From Platanthera guangdongensis (Eukaryota > Streptophyta > Magnoliopsida > Asparagales > Orchidaceae): a DNA stretch of 64,000 bases. A program made the translations under genes and the position numbers. The stretch is from NCBI GenBank assembly GCA_039583875.1, contig CM077163.1, forward strand, positions 235,468,646-235,532,645, read 5' to 3'. How positions within the stretch are numbered: the first letter of the stretch is position 1; each line of letters opens with the position of its first letter. Of this stretch, positions 13,186-25,164 are shown one piece after another. The notes beneath the pieces are model-generated. The model was not told the DNA's origin. It saw only the letters and a program-made list of their open reading frames with translations, and did no database searches.

Positions 13186-14143
13186 GAGTCAACCCGCACA
13201 GGAACAGGCGGGCAGTCCGAGCAGAAGAGGCCGAGAAAAACAGGCTGAACCAAAAAAGTGCGACCAGGAGCCAATAGGTCGCAGTTGAGCGGCAGAGCAA
13301 GAGAAAAGGCTGCCCAGCGGAAAGGCGGCCTAACAAGCACAGTCCGGCGGCAGGGCAAGCAACCAAGGTAAACCAAGAAGCAACGTGAAGAGGTCGGCGA
13401 CTTGAAGAAACAGGTCGCGCGGATTAAGCAGGCGGTCAAGAGCAGATCGGTGGCGGATTAAGCAGGCGGTCAACGGAGCGACAGATCACGACAAGGGAGC
13501 ACCAGTGGAGAGCAACAAGCGGCAAGCGGCAACCCGCGGCACCACGCAGCAAGACCAGCGGCCAGGAAGGCACGACGACCAGAAGTAAGTCGGCAAGAGC
13601 AGGTCGGCGGCGGCAAGAAGCCCGCACGACAAAACCAGGGCAGCTGCGACAAGCAACGTGCGAGAAGAAGATGGGGCAGGCTGGCAAGCGGCACGAAAGG
13701 GACTGGGATTCGCGAGCAGAAACGAGCAGATCGCAAGCTGACCGCGGGAGAGAACAGCCAGTGACCCGACAAACAGTAAGCAGACAGGCCGCAAGTGAAG
13801 AAGCCGCGAGCGAACAACAAGTAAAATCATAGAAGAGAACAGCGAGTAACACCAGGAGAACAGGTCGGGCGAACAGCAAGCGAAAAGGCCGCGAACGAGC
13901 AATGAGTAAGGCTTGCGACTAGCAAAGCTTGCAGCCAGAGAGACAGGCGGCAAGAAAGGAATGGCGGTGAGAGAAAGAGGAGACCGCAACGCAGGCGGCA
14001 AGAAGAAAAGATGTGGGCCCACGAGTCAAGAGACCAAAGGGTTTAAAAACCGAAGGGGGAAGAGAAGAAAGGAAGAATAAGGAAGGTGGAAGCCACAGAG
14101 AGAGACAGAGGCGGTTAAAAAAGGTGGAGACCGTTGGCTAAGA
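13186..14143 (-). other. Long leader/LTR region of the copia element
   Basis: This stretch upstream of gag is rich in GCGGCAAGAAG-like words. It has a near-exact duplication of GCGGATTAAGCAGGCGGTCAA at about 13421 and 13452. Long open frames on the minus strand here are low-complexity Cys/Leu/Ser reading of this composition and are not called as genes. Confidence 0.5.
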
Positions 14144-14392
14144 TGTGGGATAATCCAAAAAAATTGTCTTTACAATATGAGTGTACATATTTATAGGAGG
14201 AAAGATAGGAGAGAAACATCAATCCTACGATGTAGGATAAATACAAGAAATAAGTGGGCCAAAGTAACGGGCCTAATTTATATTTTACAACAAAACAATG
14301 GGTGAAGGAGAGAAGGGAAAGAAGGCCCATGGGTGAGAGAGAGACGATTCATTTGTGGTGGGGTAAAAGGATTACAAAAATTGATGTCAACA

Positions 14393-15447
14393 TTCCCGGA
14401 ATCCAGCGATCATCCCCCGGGTGCCGACGTCGTGGAGCCCTAGGTGACGACTCCTAGGTTGGTTTCTCTTCCCCAACCCCCTCCCCCACCGCTAGTCTTC
14501 GTTTTCCACCCCTCTTCCAACCGCTGCCAGCCCCCAAACCGCCCCCCTAAACCCAGCGGCCTGCTGTTTCCAGCACCCTGCAGTCGCCGGCCTCCAGGAA
14601 CCCCACCGCCGGCCTGAATCCCCACTGCCACCAGCCTTGAGGCCACCACCTCCCTTTGTCCCCGCTTCTCAGGCCATCCAGCCCACTCCCTCACTCTAGT
14701 GACCCTCCCTCACCCACCGCCTCCCTCCCACGCCACCTCTACGGCCAGCAACCCCTTCCCTACCACCGACCAACCCCCTTCTCTCCTCTTCGTGAAACCA
14801 CCTCCAAATCGCCCTAATTCTCTAGATCCATTCAGATCTGAGAATTTCAGCCTCTATCCACTATTTCCACCACCCATATGTCATCCCCTAGCCCGGAACC
14901 GACCCGAAATAGCGGATCCACCGTCCCCCAGCCCGGATCTACTTGTATGTGGCCGGATCAACTCATTTCCCGTCTGATATCACCATTTACCATCGAGGAC
15001 AGCCACCGTCATCATTCTCACGCCGACGGTTCCATATTTGATCACTGATCTACACATCCGGACCCATAATCTTCAGTGCTTCGGTTCAGCCCGCTACTTT
15101 GTGAGTTTTCTTGTGGTATTGGTTTATGTGATTTGGCATTTCTCATTGGTGAATTAATATATATTGCCTTGATTCTCGCTACTGTAGATTTGTTTTGATA
15201 CATTTCTAATTTGCAGGAGGAAATGAGGAATTATTCTCCGAGCGGAGGAACGTCATATAAAAATTGCTAAATTGAACAGTTGTTTCACTCTTGAGTATTT
15301 GTGTGGTGTTAAAAAATTATCATTGCTCAATTTATTTGTCGTCACTTCTGACAGTCACATTGCATGTGGTTTAGGACTAGCGTGTCACATTTGCATTTCT
15401 CCCCTAAGGGACTAGGTTTTGTGCACCCCGTAGCCTACCCTACATCA
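14393..15447 (+). repeat. Possible chromovirus-type LTR remnant
   Basis: Its layout resembles the chromovirus LTRs: a C-rich transcribed part, an intron-like boundary ending TTTGCAGGAGG (near 15210), an AT-rich stretch, then a close ...CCTACCCTACATCA. It is not followed by a primer site, and the upstream half is cut by the copia insertion at 14392. The match is by pattern only. Confidence 0.3.
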
Positions 15448-15740
15448 ATTTCCTTGCTAGAACTCAACTTAAATGTGATTATTGTGTTGTATCATTTATA
15501 AGTTTCAATTGTTGCAAGTTAGTTGTAGTATTGTTGTTAGTTTATATAGTCATTCTCGTTAGTCTCCAAAATCCCCATCAGAACAGTCCTGCATCAGAAA
15601 TTGGAATAATATACTATGTACTTACGCTGCACATAGACCGGCATAAGCATTACGCAGTATACTATCATCATCATATTCATGGGTCAAAGAAATATCAGAT
15701 AATATAATATATATAATTTTGAAATATATTTTAACAATAC
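15448..15740. other. Intron 4 DNA next to exon 4, no gene seen
   Basis: AT-rich sequence without a recognisable domain. The next EF-G exon, expected to encode a segment starting EAIRRAT, is not present here or anywhere to the left in the window. Confidence 0.5.
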
Positions 15741-16109
15741 CTTGAGATCATCTGATGATACAGGCTCGTCATTAAGAAAAGAATCAGCAAGTTCATCATC
15801 TACTTCAGAAACAACTTCTATAAGTTCGCGCCGCTTTTCTGTGACCAATCTCTCAACATTTGAAGGGACTTCGGATTTAACAATATTCTCACTGCAAAGA
15901 CCAAAGGGAATACTAAAATAGCATCTAAAAGTATTTTGAAGTTAGATGAACTATCCAGTATCCACACACAAGAAGTCTAGAACATACCCATTGGATCCAT
16001 GAAAATAACAAGCTTTCAATTCAACAAGATCAACAAGGCCCTCAAACTCCTCTTCCAATCCAATTGGAACTTGAACTGCTGCAGAATGGTGACGGAGCTT
16101 GGAACGTGC
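15741..16109 (-). CDS. MEFG: Mitochondrial elongation factor G, exons 3 and 4
   Basis: Exon 3 is 15988..16109 (122 nt) and exon 4 is 15741..15891 (151 nt). Exon 3 begins ARSKLRHHSAAVQVPIG and continues LEEEFEGLVDLVELKACYF. The split Gly codon rebuilds HGSNGENIVKSEVPSN, and exon 4 ends VSEVDDELADSFLNDEPV. This is the part of EF-G domain I that follows the G4 motif. Acceptors (TTCAG, TGCAG) and donors (GTATGT, GTATTG) are canonical, and 122+151 keeps the frame. Exon 3 joins exon 2 (KVLNQ) in phase 0 at exactly the place known for plant mitochondrial EF-G. Together the four exons give 301 residues of a protein that is usually about 750. The rest lies left of the window. Confidence 0.92.
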
Positions 16110-16291
16110 CTGAAAGTAAATAAATGTATCAGGACTTCAGGCAAAAAAACCTTCTGAATTACAAATTGAGCGGAGCTAAAATCATATTCAGTTAAAGTTT
16201 GACTAATTCCAACTTTCAAATGTCTTTTCCTCATACCACCCAACTATCAGGAACTCATTTTCCCCAGTAATACCAGCATCATGAAGTATTC

Positions 16292-18101
16292 TGTTAACTC
16301 AGAAATCGGTGATCGCTTCCAAGGTAGCTAGCTCGCAAGTTGCGGCCTGCTCCAGGTTCCCCCTGGAGGTCGTGGCCTGTAAGCCCCATTTTCTGAGTCT
16401 GGCGGATAGACTCTTCTATCCGCTCAGGCCGCACGGCTAGGGCGGTCTCCCCGGTCTAACCGCTCAGGTCGCGCAGCAGCCGTTCGTTCTGCAGGGGCTG
16501 CGGACTGCTTCCACAGCCCGCCCCTGCAGGCCGCGCGGTTAGGTCGGCTAACCGCGCAATGGTTCCCTCAATTCCAGCAGATGTGGACGACCCAACTAGG
16601 TTGCGGACTCGCATTGCTATCCGCCCAGACCGCTCGGTAACCACATGCTCAGCAGGAGGCGCGGTCTACTCTTCAGCCCGGTCCTGCAGGTCGCCCGGGT
16701 AGCAAGGCTACGTCATCGCCAGGCGACCGCCCCTTTTTCTGCAGGTGCGGACAGCTCTCCGCTACATCCCAGTCCGCCAAGAAGAAGGCGACCTGCCTCC
16801 AGGTCGCCCAACAGTACGGGACAGCTTCAGGTCGCCAGGCAGGCGACAACTCCTCAGGTCGCCCAAGCGACAACCATCAGGCCGCCCAGCAGGGGCGACA
16901 AGCCTGTCCATCCAGCAGGCGACAACTCCCCGGGTCGCCCACCAGCGGGGGCGACCTACTCCACCTGTCCGATAGCAGTTCGCGGACTCGGTCTCAGTCC
17001 GCCTAAGGAAGGACTTGGCAGCAGGACCGACAACTCTTCACCAGACCGCACAACACAACGCGGACTCAACTTCAGTCCGCCAGAAGGTGGCGAGCTCACT
17101 CCTCCAGCAAAGGCGATCTGCTCCTTCTACCCGCTAGAAGGTAGCGAACTGGCTCCATCTAGCAGCTGAGGCAGACTCAACCTGTCCGTCGCAAGCTAGG
17201 CGGACTCATTATGCAGTCGAACTACTCCCAGCACCTCAGCTTCCCAGCACCCGCTTCTTCTCAGCAGCAGACGAACTACTCCTCAGCTCGCATAGCTTGG
17301 CGTGGGCTCGCTTAGTGCAGCAGAGGCGGACTCGTCCTAGTCCGCCAACAGCAGATCACGCATGCAAGACATCTGCACAACATGGCGCGGACCCGGCGGA
17401 TTCCATGTCTACTCGCACAACTCACCGACATACCGGGGGTAACGTTACCAAGACTGTCACCTCCTCAGACCTATAAATAGACCCCCCCCCCCTCCATACC
17501 TCTCATTCTGGACAAACGAGGGTCGAGGACCAACCAGCGCAGCAGACCCTGCGGACACAACTTTCCTGTCTGCGCGGTTAAGACCCCCTGGCCTTGTTCA
17601 TGGCCTTGGCTTCAGCGTCCTCAGTGGTCTTCTCGTCCTGATCGCGCAGTCCGCCCGGCTTTTTTGCGAGCTGCGGGATCAGCTGTCCGAGCAGTCTGCC
17701 GACCTCTCTGGTCAAACTGCGCGGCCTCTGGCACCTTCTTTCCTCTGGCAGCCAGCTTCCCCTTGTACCCTTTATTTTCCCATATAAAGGACTCAACTCA
17801 AGCTGTAATACTGATTCATAATCAAAGGAAAGCTCGTCGCAAGAGTGGCATTTAAGCCGCGGCGAGTGAAGTCTGTTGTTGCTGATGTCAGCGGCCCCTC
17901 TCCTTTTCTCCTCTACTCTCTCGGCATCAACCATCAAAACCTAACCGTCAAAGTAACTGTTTGCTCGACAGTTACTCATCAACCTTCCTTGTTATCCCCA
18001 GCATCCTCATCAACCTCTCATCTATCCCCGTAATCTCTCCACCTCGCTTGTGAGACCGAACACCTGTTATCTGTTGGTGCGTCCATTTTCGCGCATCAAC
18101 A
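16292..18101 (+). repeat. 5' LTR of the TR-GAG element
   Basis: It starts TGTTAACTCAG and ends CGCGCATCAACA. TATAAATAG lies near 17472 just before a run of C. The upstream half is packed with short GTCGCC and GGCGAC words in both orientations. It pairs with 21358..23147. Confidence 0.92.
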
Positions 18102-18154
18102 GTTAACACACGACCTTCAGATCTCGAACAGGCGGTGAAAATCAACGGTTACTC

Positions 18155-19634
18155 ATGTCAGACCATCAACTTGCCGAGAACCTTGCTTCTTCAAGTCGTA
18201 GTGAAGATCCTCTCTGGGAAGCCTTGGAACAATCGCGACAGGAAACCGCCCAGCAGTTCCAGACAATCAATCGTACTCTTGTTGCTATCACGCAGCGATT
18301 AGAGGTGCAATTTGCAGCAGCACCAGTTCCTCCAGTTAATCTAACACCAACATTGGAGAATCCGCAAACTTATGCTCCGGCCTATCCGTCGGTCTATCCT
18401 CCTGGTTACCCACCAACCCTTCCGCAAGGGCCTGCAGCCCCTTTGCGGTCTCAAAATGATGAGTTTGTTGCTCGTCAAAACTTCTTCCGGGAAGCTGTCC
18501 GAGGAAGTCCAGCAAGATTTCTAAATTTTCAGGGAATTCATCCCTACTCTTCAGTTCCTGCCTTTGCCCCCTCCCCCCTCCCCTCCCGTCACCATTTTCA
18601 GAGAGTGTTCGGCATGAACCAACTCCAGCTAACTTCAGAGAGCCGTGATTGCCAATTTACACTGGAGAGAGTGATCCAATGAAGCACATTCAAGCTTTTG
18701 AATCAGTCGTAGCTCCCAGGACCCTTTCAGATGCTACCAAGTGCAAACTCTTCGTAACATCCTTTGATGGACAAGTGAGAGAGTGGTTCTATGGACCGCG
18801 TCCTCAGTCCATTGCTTCCTTTGCTGATTTGCGAAGAGAGTTTCTGCATAGGTTTTCTACCTCTACAAAAAAAGGGGGGTCCAGAAGCCCTCTTTGAGAT
18901 CAGACAACGAGAGAATGAGACCTGGTCTCATTTTGTGGATCGTTTCCAAAAAGAGATTTTGGACATTGCGATCGTCGATCAAGAAATGTATCGGGTGGCT
19001 CTAATACATGATTTGCGTGAGGGACCACTTATGTTTGAGGCTAATGTCTGAGCACCAAGGACATATCAAGATTTGATTGGCATAGCCAACTCATACATTC
19101 GAGGTGAGAAGAGCAATCCCAGCTTCATCTTCAGGCTTGTAGCAGAGAAAGATTCTTTTTCTTCTTACAAGCAACCTCCGAGGTCTCCTCGGAAAGATTT
19201 TCCATCCCACGCAAGAAAGGGAAGAAAATTTCAACGTCATCGACACCCCTTCCCGAGCCAGGATCGTGTCCGAGATCAATTGTTGCTATTGCCAGCCCCA
19301 GCTCCGCAAGCAGCTTCGGTTCATCAGCCGCAAGATGATGACTTGCTAGAGTCCGAACTGGATGAGGTCATGCAAGAAGTAAGCCAAGTCATGAAGGGTA
19401 AGACTAATTACAAAAGGCCTTACTAGCTAGCCGACAGATAAAAAATCAAAAGATTCAGATCTGTTCTGTGAGTCTCACAAAGAAGGCGGACATTCAACTG
19501 AAAATTGTCGAGCACTTCGTCAACTGGTGCAGAAGATGCTGAGGCAGGGTAAGATGCGCGACCTGTTCCCGAAGGATGGCCTCTCTGATCCGTCTACTTC
19601 AAAAGGCAAAGAAGTAGCAGACATTCTTTGTTGA
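18155..19634 (+). pseudogene. Tat-type gag, frameshifted
   Basis: It opens at ATG 18155 (MSDHQLAENLASSSRSEDP). After a Pro-rich linker the conserved gag core follows: YTGESDPMKHIQAFES (about 18660), REWFYGPRPQSIASF (about 18780), FVDRFQKEILDI (about 18935), DLIGIANSYIRGE (about 19070). Near the end is a zinc knuckle of the Tat form, CESHKEGGHSTENC (about 19470), and the frame ends at 19634. Frameshifts occur near 18655 and at an A7-G6 run near 18869. Stops stand at 19049-19051 and 19424-19426. Gag packages element RNA; this copy is not functional. Confidence 0.85.
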
Positions 19635-21357
19635 TCAAAAGGAGTGAGCCAAATCAATAATTACCCTAGCCTCAATATTGACGAATGCATCGACGCCGAT
19701 GACGAGGGCCCCCTTGGAAAAATACAAGTCTGAGCTGGAAAAGGACATCGCAGTTCCAAAAGCTCCTCGCGATCATTGTCGGATGTTTCTACTTTACGCT
19801 CTTCAAACATTTTTTCTATAAAACACTTCTAAGTGTTCTTCCATTCATTTCAATAAATTTTACGTCAGAGATCCCGTACTGACACATTTCCCTTTTTGGA
19901 GTGCTTCCTCCTCTATTTTTTCTTTGCCAAAGGGATCACTAAACCACCGAGATATCACTGAGTCTTGTTGTTCCCTCCATAGATTGTTCCAGGGCTTAAG
20001 GCCACGATGATCACATATAGTGGGGAGTGTTCGCGTATGTGCAGTGGCTATCGTTCAATCTATGCAGGTGAACTTCAAGGCTTCGAATCCTGGCCGGTAT
20101 CTAACACAAAGCGTGCATCAAGGGAGGTCTCATGTGTTAGCTCTATTGTGCTCCGCTAGGGATACATTACAGTTACGATGATCTTTGCTTGACAAGCAAT
20201 GGCGATCAAGTGTAGTCTTGTCTCTTTGATCATCTCATGACTGTAATAGTCGAATACTCTATGATACTCTCAATCCGTGCTTTCGCGGGGCACACAACTT
20301 CGCTGATCTTTCCAAAGACAAGCAATGTTATAGACCACTTAGCGCACCTAATCTAACTGATCAGCGATGTTTGTAACCCAAGGCATGAGAGCAGTGTATC
20401 TACCGTTCCTTCTCAGAATTTTGTGCATTTTTCTCTTTTGTTCCCTTCTAAGGGAACGTGGCTAGTCCGCTCTAGGTAGGGCTACACTCATGATGACCTT
20501 TCGTGGGCAGGCGATGCTTAAGGCTCCAGGGGAACACTTGTGGCGCATCCGGCCTTTTTTGGTCATCTTTGGGTGTAGGCCTCCTTTTTCATTCTGCTTT
20601 CTTACAGGCTAACAGGTTAAATCCAACCTATCAAAAGGATTTGCAACATCTTTTTTGTCTATGCTCATCTTGTATACTCGGCTTGCATGAAGCTGTATCA
20701 CTGTTTCTTGCACAGCCACAACTTAGCCAAACAGGCTCATAGTTTTTCTTTTATATCTGTTTACTCTGTTCTTGCAAAGGTTAGCAGATATTTGCAAGTT
20801 CTCTTCAGGTACTTGCAACTTACTCTTCTTTCATATCTGCTGTTTCGTCTTCCTTTTGCAGAAATTAGCAGATATTTGCAAGTTTCCCTCAGGTACTTGC
20901 ACCTTACCTTTGTTTTATATCAGCTTACTCTTTTCTTGCAGAGGTTAGCAGATATTTGCAAGTTCTCTTCAGGTACTTGCAACTTACTCTTCTTTCATAT
21001 CTGCTGCTTACTCCTTTTGAAGAGGTTAACAGGTGCTTGCAAGTTTCTTTCAGGCACTTGCAAGTCATTTTCCTTCTATACTTCCTCTCACATTTGTTTT
21101 GCAGAGATTCAATGGAAGACATTCAAGTCTTCTTCGTTTTGCAAAAGCAATTCAGGTACACACAAGATGTGGCTCTTTTTGTCTGCATTAACTTTTCCCT
21201 TGCAGGAAAAAGATAAGCATTGACAAACCTTTTCTGAGGAGAGACATCAGCTTCTATCTCTCCCTGCCTCTTATTTTTTCGAGTGGAGGATCACGATTTT
21301 CGTGGGTCTCCTACTTTTTCGAAGTTTCTTTCGGGACTTAAAAAAGTGCAGAGATTA
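19635..21357 (+). other. Non-coding 3' internal region of the TR-GAG element
   Basis: There is no pol domain in any frame. It holds an 80-84 bp tandem array (see 20781..21110) and ends just before the 3' LTR with a purine-rich run (AAAAAAGTGCAGAGA). Confidence 0.7.
20781..21110 (+). repeat. 80-84 bp tandem repeat, four or more copies
   Basis: The unit starts TTAGCAGATATTTGCAAGTT, with copies at 20781, 20865 and 20945 and a diverged copy at about 21026. Each is followed by CAGGYACTTGCA. It lies in the TR-GAG element just before the 3' LTR. Confidence 0.85.
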
Positions 21358-23147
21358 TGTTAACCCAGAAATCGGTGATCCCTTACAAGGTAGCTAGCTC
21401 GCAAGTCGCGGCCTGCTCCAGATTCGCCCTAGAGGCCGCGGCCTGTCAGCCCCCTTTTCTGAGTCTGGCGGATAGACTCTTCTATCCGCTCAGGCCGCAC
21501 GGCTAGGGCGGTCTCCCCGGTCTAATCGCCTAGGTCGCGCAGCAGCAGTTCGTTCTGCAGGGGCTACGGACTGCCTCCACAGTCCGCCCCTGCAGGCCGC
21601 GCGGTTAGGTCGGCTAACCGCGCAATGGTTCCCTCAATTACAATAGGTGCGGACTATCCAACTCGGTTGCGGACTCGCATTGCTATTCGTCCAGACCGCT
21701 CGGTAACCACATGCTCAGCAGGAGGCGCGGTCTGCTCTTCAACCCGCTCCTGCAGGTCACCCGGCTAGCAAGGCTACGTCATCGCCAGGCGAACGCCCCT
21801 TTTTCTACAGGTGCGGACAGCTCTCCACTACATCCCAGTCCGCCAAGAAGAAGGCGACCTGCCTCCAGGTCGCCCAACAGTACGCGACAAGCTTCAGGTT
21901 GCCAGGTAGGCTACAACTCCTCAGGTCGCCCTAGCGACAACCGTCAGGCCGCCAAGCAGGGTCAACAATCCTGTCCATCCAGCAGGCGACAACTCCCCAG
22001 GTCGCCCACCAGCGGGGGCGACCTACTCCACCTGTCCGCCAGCAGTTCGCGGACTCGGTCTCAGTCCGCCTAAGGAAGGACATGGCAGCAGGACCAACAA
22101 CTCTTCATCAGACCGCACAACACAACGCGAACTCAACTCCAACCCGCCAGAAGGTGGCGAGCTCACTCCTCCAGCAAGGGCGATCTGCTTCTTCTACACG
22201 CTAGAAGGTAGCGAACTGGCTCCATCCAGCAACTGAGGTGGACTCAACATGTCCGTCGCGAGCTAGGTGGACTCATTATGCAGTCTGTCAAGAGCACCCC
22301 AGCTTCCCAGCACCCGCTTCTTCTCAGCAGCAGACAAACTACTTCTCAACTTGCATAGCTTGGCGCGGGCTCTCTTAGTGCAGTAGAGGCGGAATCGTCC
22401 TAGTCCGCCAACAGCAGATCAAGCAGGCAAGACATCTGCGCAATATGGCGCGGACCCGGCGGATTCCATGTTTACTCGCACAACTCACCGACATATCAGG
22501 GGTAACGTTACCAAGACCGTCACCTCCTCGGGCCTATAAATAGACCCACATACCTCTCATTCTGGACACACGAGGGTCGAGGACCAACCAGCGCAGCAGA
22601 CCCTGCAGACACAAGTTTCCTGTCCACACAGTTAAGCCCCTCGGCCTTGGCTTCAGCGACCTCAGTGATTTTCTCGTCCTGATCGCGCAATCCGCCCGGC
22701 TTTTTAGCGAGCTGCGGGATCAGCTGTCCGTGTGGTTTGCCAATCTCTCTGGTCAAACTGCGCGGCCTCTGGCACCTTCTTTCCTCTAGCCGTCAGCTTC
22801 CCCTTGTACCCTTTATTTTCTCACATAAAGGACTCAACTTAAGCTGTAATACTTATTCATAATCAAAATAAAGCCCGTCACAAAAGTGGCATTTAATCCG
22901 CGGCGGGCGAAGTCTGTTGTTGTCGCTGCCAGCGGCCCCTCTCCTTTTCTCCTCTCCTCTCCTCTCTCGGCATCAACCATCAAAACCTAACCGTCAAAGT
23001 AACCGTGTGTTCGACAGTTCCTCATCAACCTTCTCTGCTATCCCCTGCATCTTCATCAACCTCTCCTTTATCACCGCAATCTCTCCACCTCGCTCGTGAG
23101 ACCAAACACCTGTTATCTGTCGGTGCGTCCATTTCCGCGCATCAACA
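21358..23147 (+). repeat. 3' LTR of the TR-GAG element
   Basis: It starts TGTTAACCCAG and ends CGCGCATCAACA. TATAAATAG lies near 22535. It aligns along its length to 16292..18101 with many substitutions and some indels, indicating an old insertion. Confidence 0.92.
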
Positions 23148-23753
23148 TATTATGACCGGGGAAAACTAATAGAAATGCTACCACATCTATGCAGATTTTT
23201 TAAATATAGCACGCTTGGAACAAAGATTGATGAAAAAACACAATTGAGGAATGAACAAAAATATCCCAAGCAAAAAAACACTGAAAAACAAAAAATACAA
23301 AATCCAATAAGACAGTAGGTATATTTGCATTATCCATCACATAAGACATATAAGACATATCAGGTTATCATAAACCATTTAAACAAAAACTTATAAAAAC
23401 AATATTCTTTAGTCTACAACAAGTGTGATGTAGAATAGGCTAAGTGTGTGTGAATACTAAAATGCAATCTTCCTGTGACATGCAGGAGGATAACTTTATT
23501 CTCCTTAACTGCTAAATATAACACACATGCAAGGACCAACGGCGAAGTCAAGACAGAAATAAAGGTTACATCACACGTAGATATTTTAAGCAAAGTAAAA
23601 TAATTCCTTAAGCAAGCGTTTTTAGATTTTCCTCCGCACGGAGGGTCAAAGCAAGAACGCGTGGTGAATAGTTCCTGCAAATCCCAAAATCATCTCGGAC
23701 CAAATTACATAAATAGATCCAAAAAAGCATAAACTCACAAAACTATATATTTT

Positions 23754-23973
23754 GGCTCTATTTGTTTGGGCGTTTCGCAACTCCGTTTTGGGCAAACACC
23801 GCCAGAAGGAGGGTAAACAAAGGAACCTCCGGCGGCGTTTGCTCCGTTTCCACCCGCCTGCCTTGAGAAACGCCCCAAAAAGCTCCGTTTGAAGCAGCCA
23901 CCTCCCCCCTCCGGTTTGAACTCTCTGTTTCCACCCGCCGGATCGACCCGCCACCGCTAAAAAAAATGAAGCC
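23754..23973. mobile_element. Probable MITE, copy 1 of a GGCTTC family
   Basis: It begins GGCTCTATTTGTTTGGGC. Its far end, read inward on the minus strand, is GGCTTCATTTTTTTTAGCGG followed by TGGCGGGT. The same terminal sequence recurs in the element at 44130..44312. GC-rich body in AT-rich surroundings. No clear target duplication. Confidence 0.45.
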
Positions 23974-24524
23974 TTAATATTGAAAACAAAAATCCATACC
24001 ACAATAAGACACTCACAGAATAAGGGTATGTCAAGCGGTGGGAAGATCCGACAGATGGAAGCGTAGGGCTACTGTCCCAAGATTGGTGGTGGTGTTGGGA
24101 TGACAGTTGGAGGCAAGGGTGTGGATTTGTATCCTGGAAATGAAGCACGGGCTGGATGCAGATTGTAGATGTAATACTGCAAGCAATGGATGTGAAGTCT
24201 GGGTGTGGGGAAGGCTGATTCCATAAGCTGTAATATGGGATGTTATAACATGGGTTACAAAAATAAGGGAGAAATTGGGGGATTTCGCTGGAGGCAAGGG
24301 TGGGTTCCTGGGAGAGAGATGAAGGCCTTGAGTGGGGGGTATGGTGTGGATTCCGTAGAGAAAAACAGAGAACCGTCAAGGCTGAGGCTTGGGTTCCTGG
24401 GAGGAAAACAGGGGTCGTAACTCGGAAGTGGTGGTTGCATCTTATCATGTCAGGGTGGTTATGTAGGGGATGGGGAGGTGAGGGGAGGGAATACAAGGAT
24501 AGGAAATACCAAGGAGTAGTAATA

Positions 24525-24615
24525 TACGGCATCACAGAGGTGTAACCTATGGCATCACAGAGGCGTAACCTATGGCATCACGGAGTCGTAACCAATGGCA
24601 TCACGGAGTCGTCAG
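24525..24615. repeat. 23 bp tandem repeat, four copies
   Basis: GGCATCAC starts at 24528, 24551, 24574 and 24597. The unit is close to TATGGCATCACAGAGGCGTAACC. Confidence 0.9.
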
Positions 24616-25164
24616 AGTGAGACAATCGCCAAAATATGGTTAGAAAGGCTCTCCAAAACTATGCAATACCATGACGGCCCTCCCCTACACTTATTTATAA
24701 TAAAAATATTTTAAGGCATCATTACATCAACGATTATGATTGATCGTTAATGTAACGACTTGATTACATTAAATAATGACTGAAAACAATAATATTGTAA
24801 ATGAAAATGTCAGAAACGAAAATTAAGACGCAGTTGTAGAGTTAGATCGTCGAACCGGTCAAGTCCTTTTGTGCGAATACACGAACATGGACACCGCCTT
24901 GCGGCGAGCCACATGTGGTGGGTCATCCCCGTCAAAATGACCCATCATTTACCATGGAAGGTAAGCTTAATAACTTATTAATGTTGGGTGTTGTTATTAG
25001 CAAAACCTTAATGGATGCTAGCAAACAAAAAAACCGGTTCATCTCATTTTAATATTTTTTCTCTCACGAAAAAAAACTACTAGCAAACCGTGGAAGGTTA
25101 CTTCGTGGCATCTTCTTCTTCTCCGCCTGTCATTTTTTCACCTTCCATCCAAGCGCTGGAAACA

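Larger units (their letters stand above)
9415..14392 (-). mobile_element. Ty1/copia element, interrupted and incomplete
   Basis: A minus-strand copia element with gag near 13185 and RNase H near 9420. Its 3' part was separated by the chromovirus and then the Tat element. The last copia codons (TWL-ESL) continue across the chromovirus duplication into 1985..1995, so its 3' LTR lies beyond the left edge. The 5' end is taken at 14392, where the minus strand starts TGTTGACATC. A TATAAATA box on the minus strand lies near 14195. Neither a standard initiator-methionine primer site nor a second LTR is visible, so the LTR extent (about 14144..14392) is only a proposal. Confidence 0.8.
16292..23147 (+). 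mobile_element. Non-autonomous gag-only LTR element (TR-GAG type)
   Basis: LTRs of 1810 bp (16292..18101) and 1790 bp (21358..23147) enclose a 3.26-kb internal region that encodes only gag. Flanks TATTC (16287..16291) and TATTA (23148..23152) match at four of five bases and are read as an aged target duplication. There is no trace of protease, RT, RNase H or integrase. The gag resembles Tat-lineage gag, so the element probably relied on an autonomous Tat relative. It sits about 180 bp from exon 3 of EF-G. Confidence 0.88.
23148..24828. other. Intron 2 DNA, no gene seen
   Basis: AT-rich sequence with a probable MITE at 23754..23973, a G-rich stretch at 24030..24480 and a short tandem array at 24525..24615. 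Open frames here have no recognisable domain. Confidence 0.5.

Noticed and set aside
13436..14022. Several overlapping long minus-strand frames
   Set aside because: Low-complexity Cys/Leu/Ser reading of the copia leader, with no homology in any frame.
16645..17169. 174-codon open frame in GC-rich DNA
   Set aside because: It lies in the TR-GAG LTR and reflects repeated GTCGCC-type words; the other LTR breaks it.
23957..24535. 192-codon minus-strand frame
   Set aside because: His/Pro/Ser-rich reading of a G-rich intron stretch; no domain, and it runs into a MITE end.
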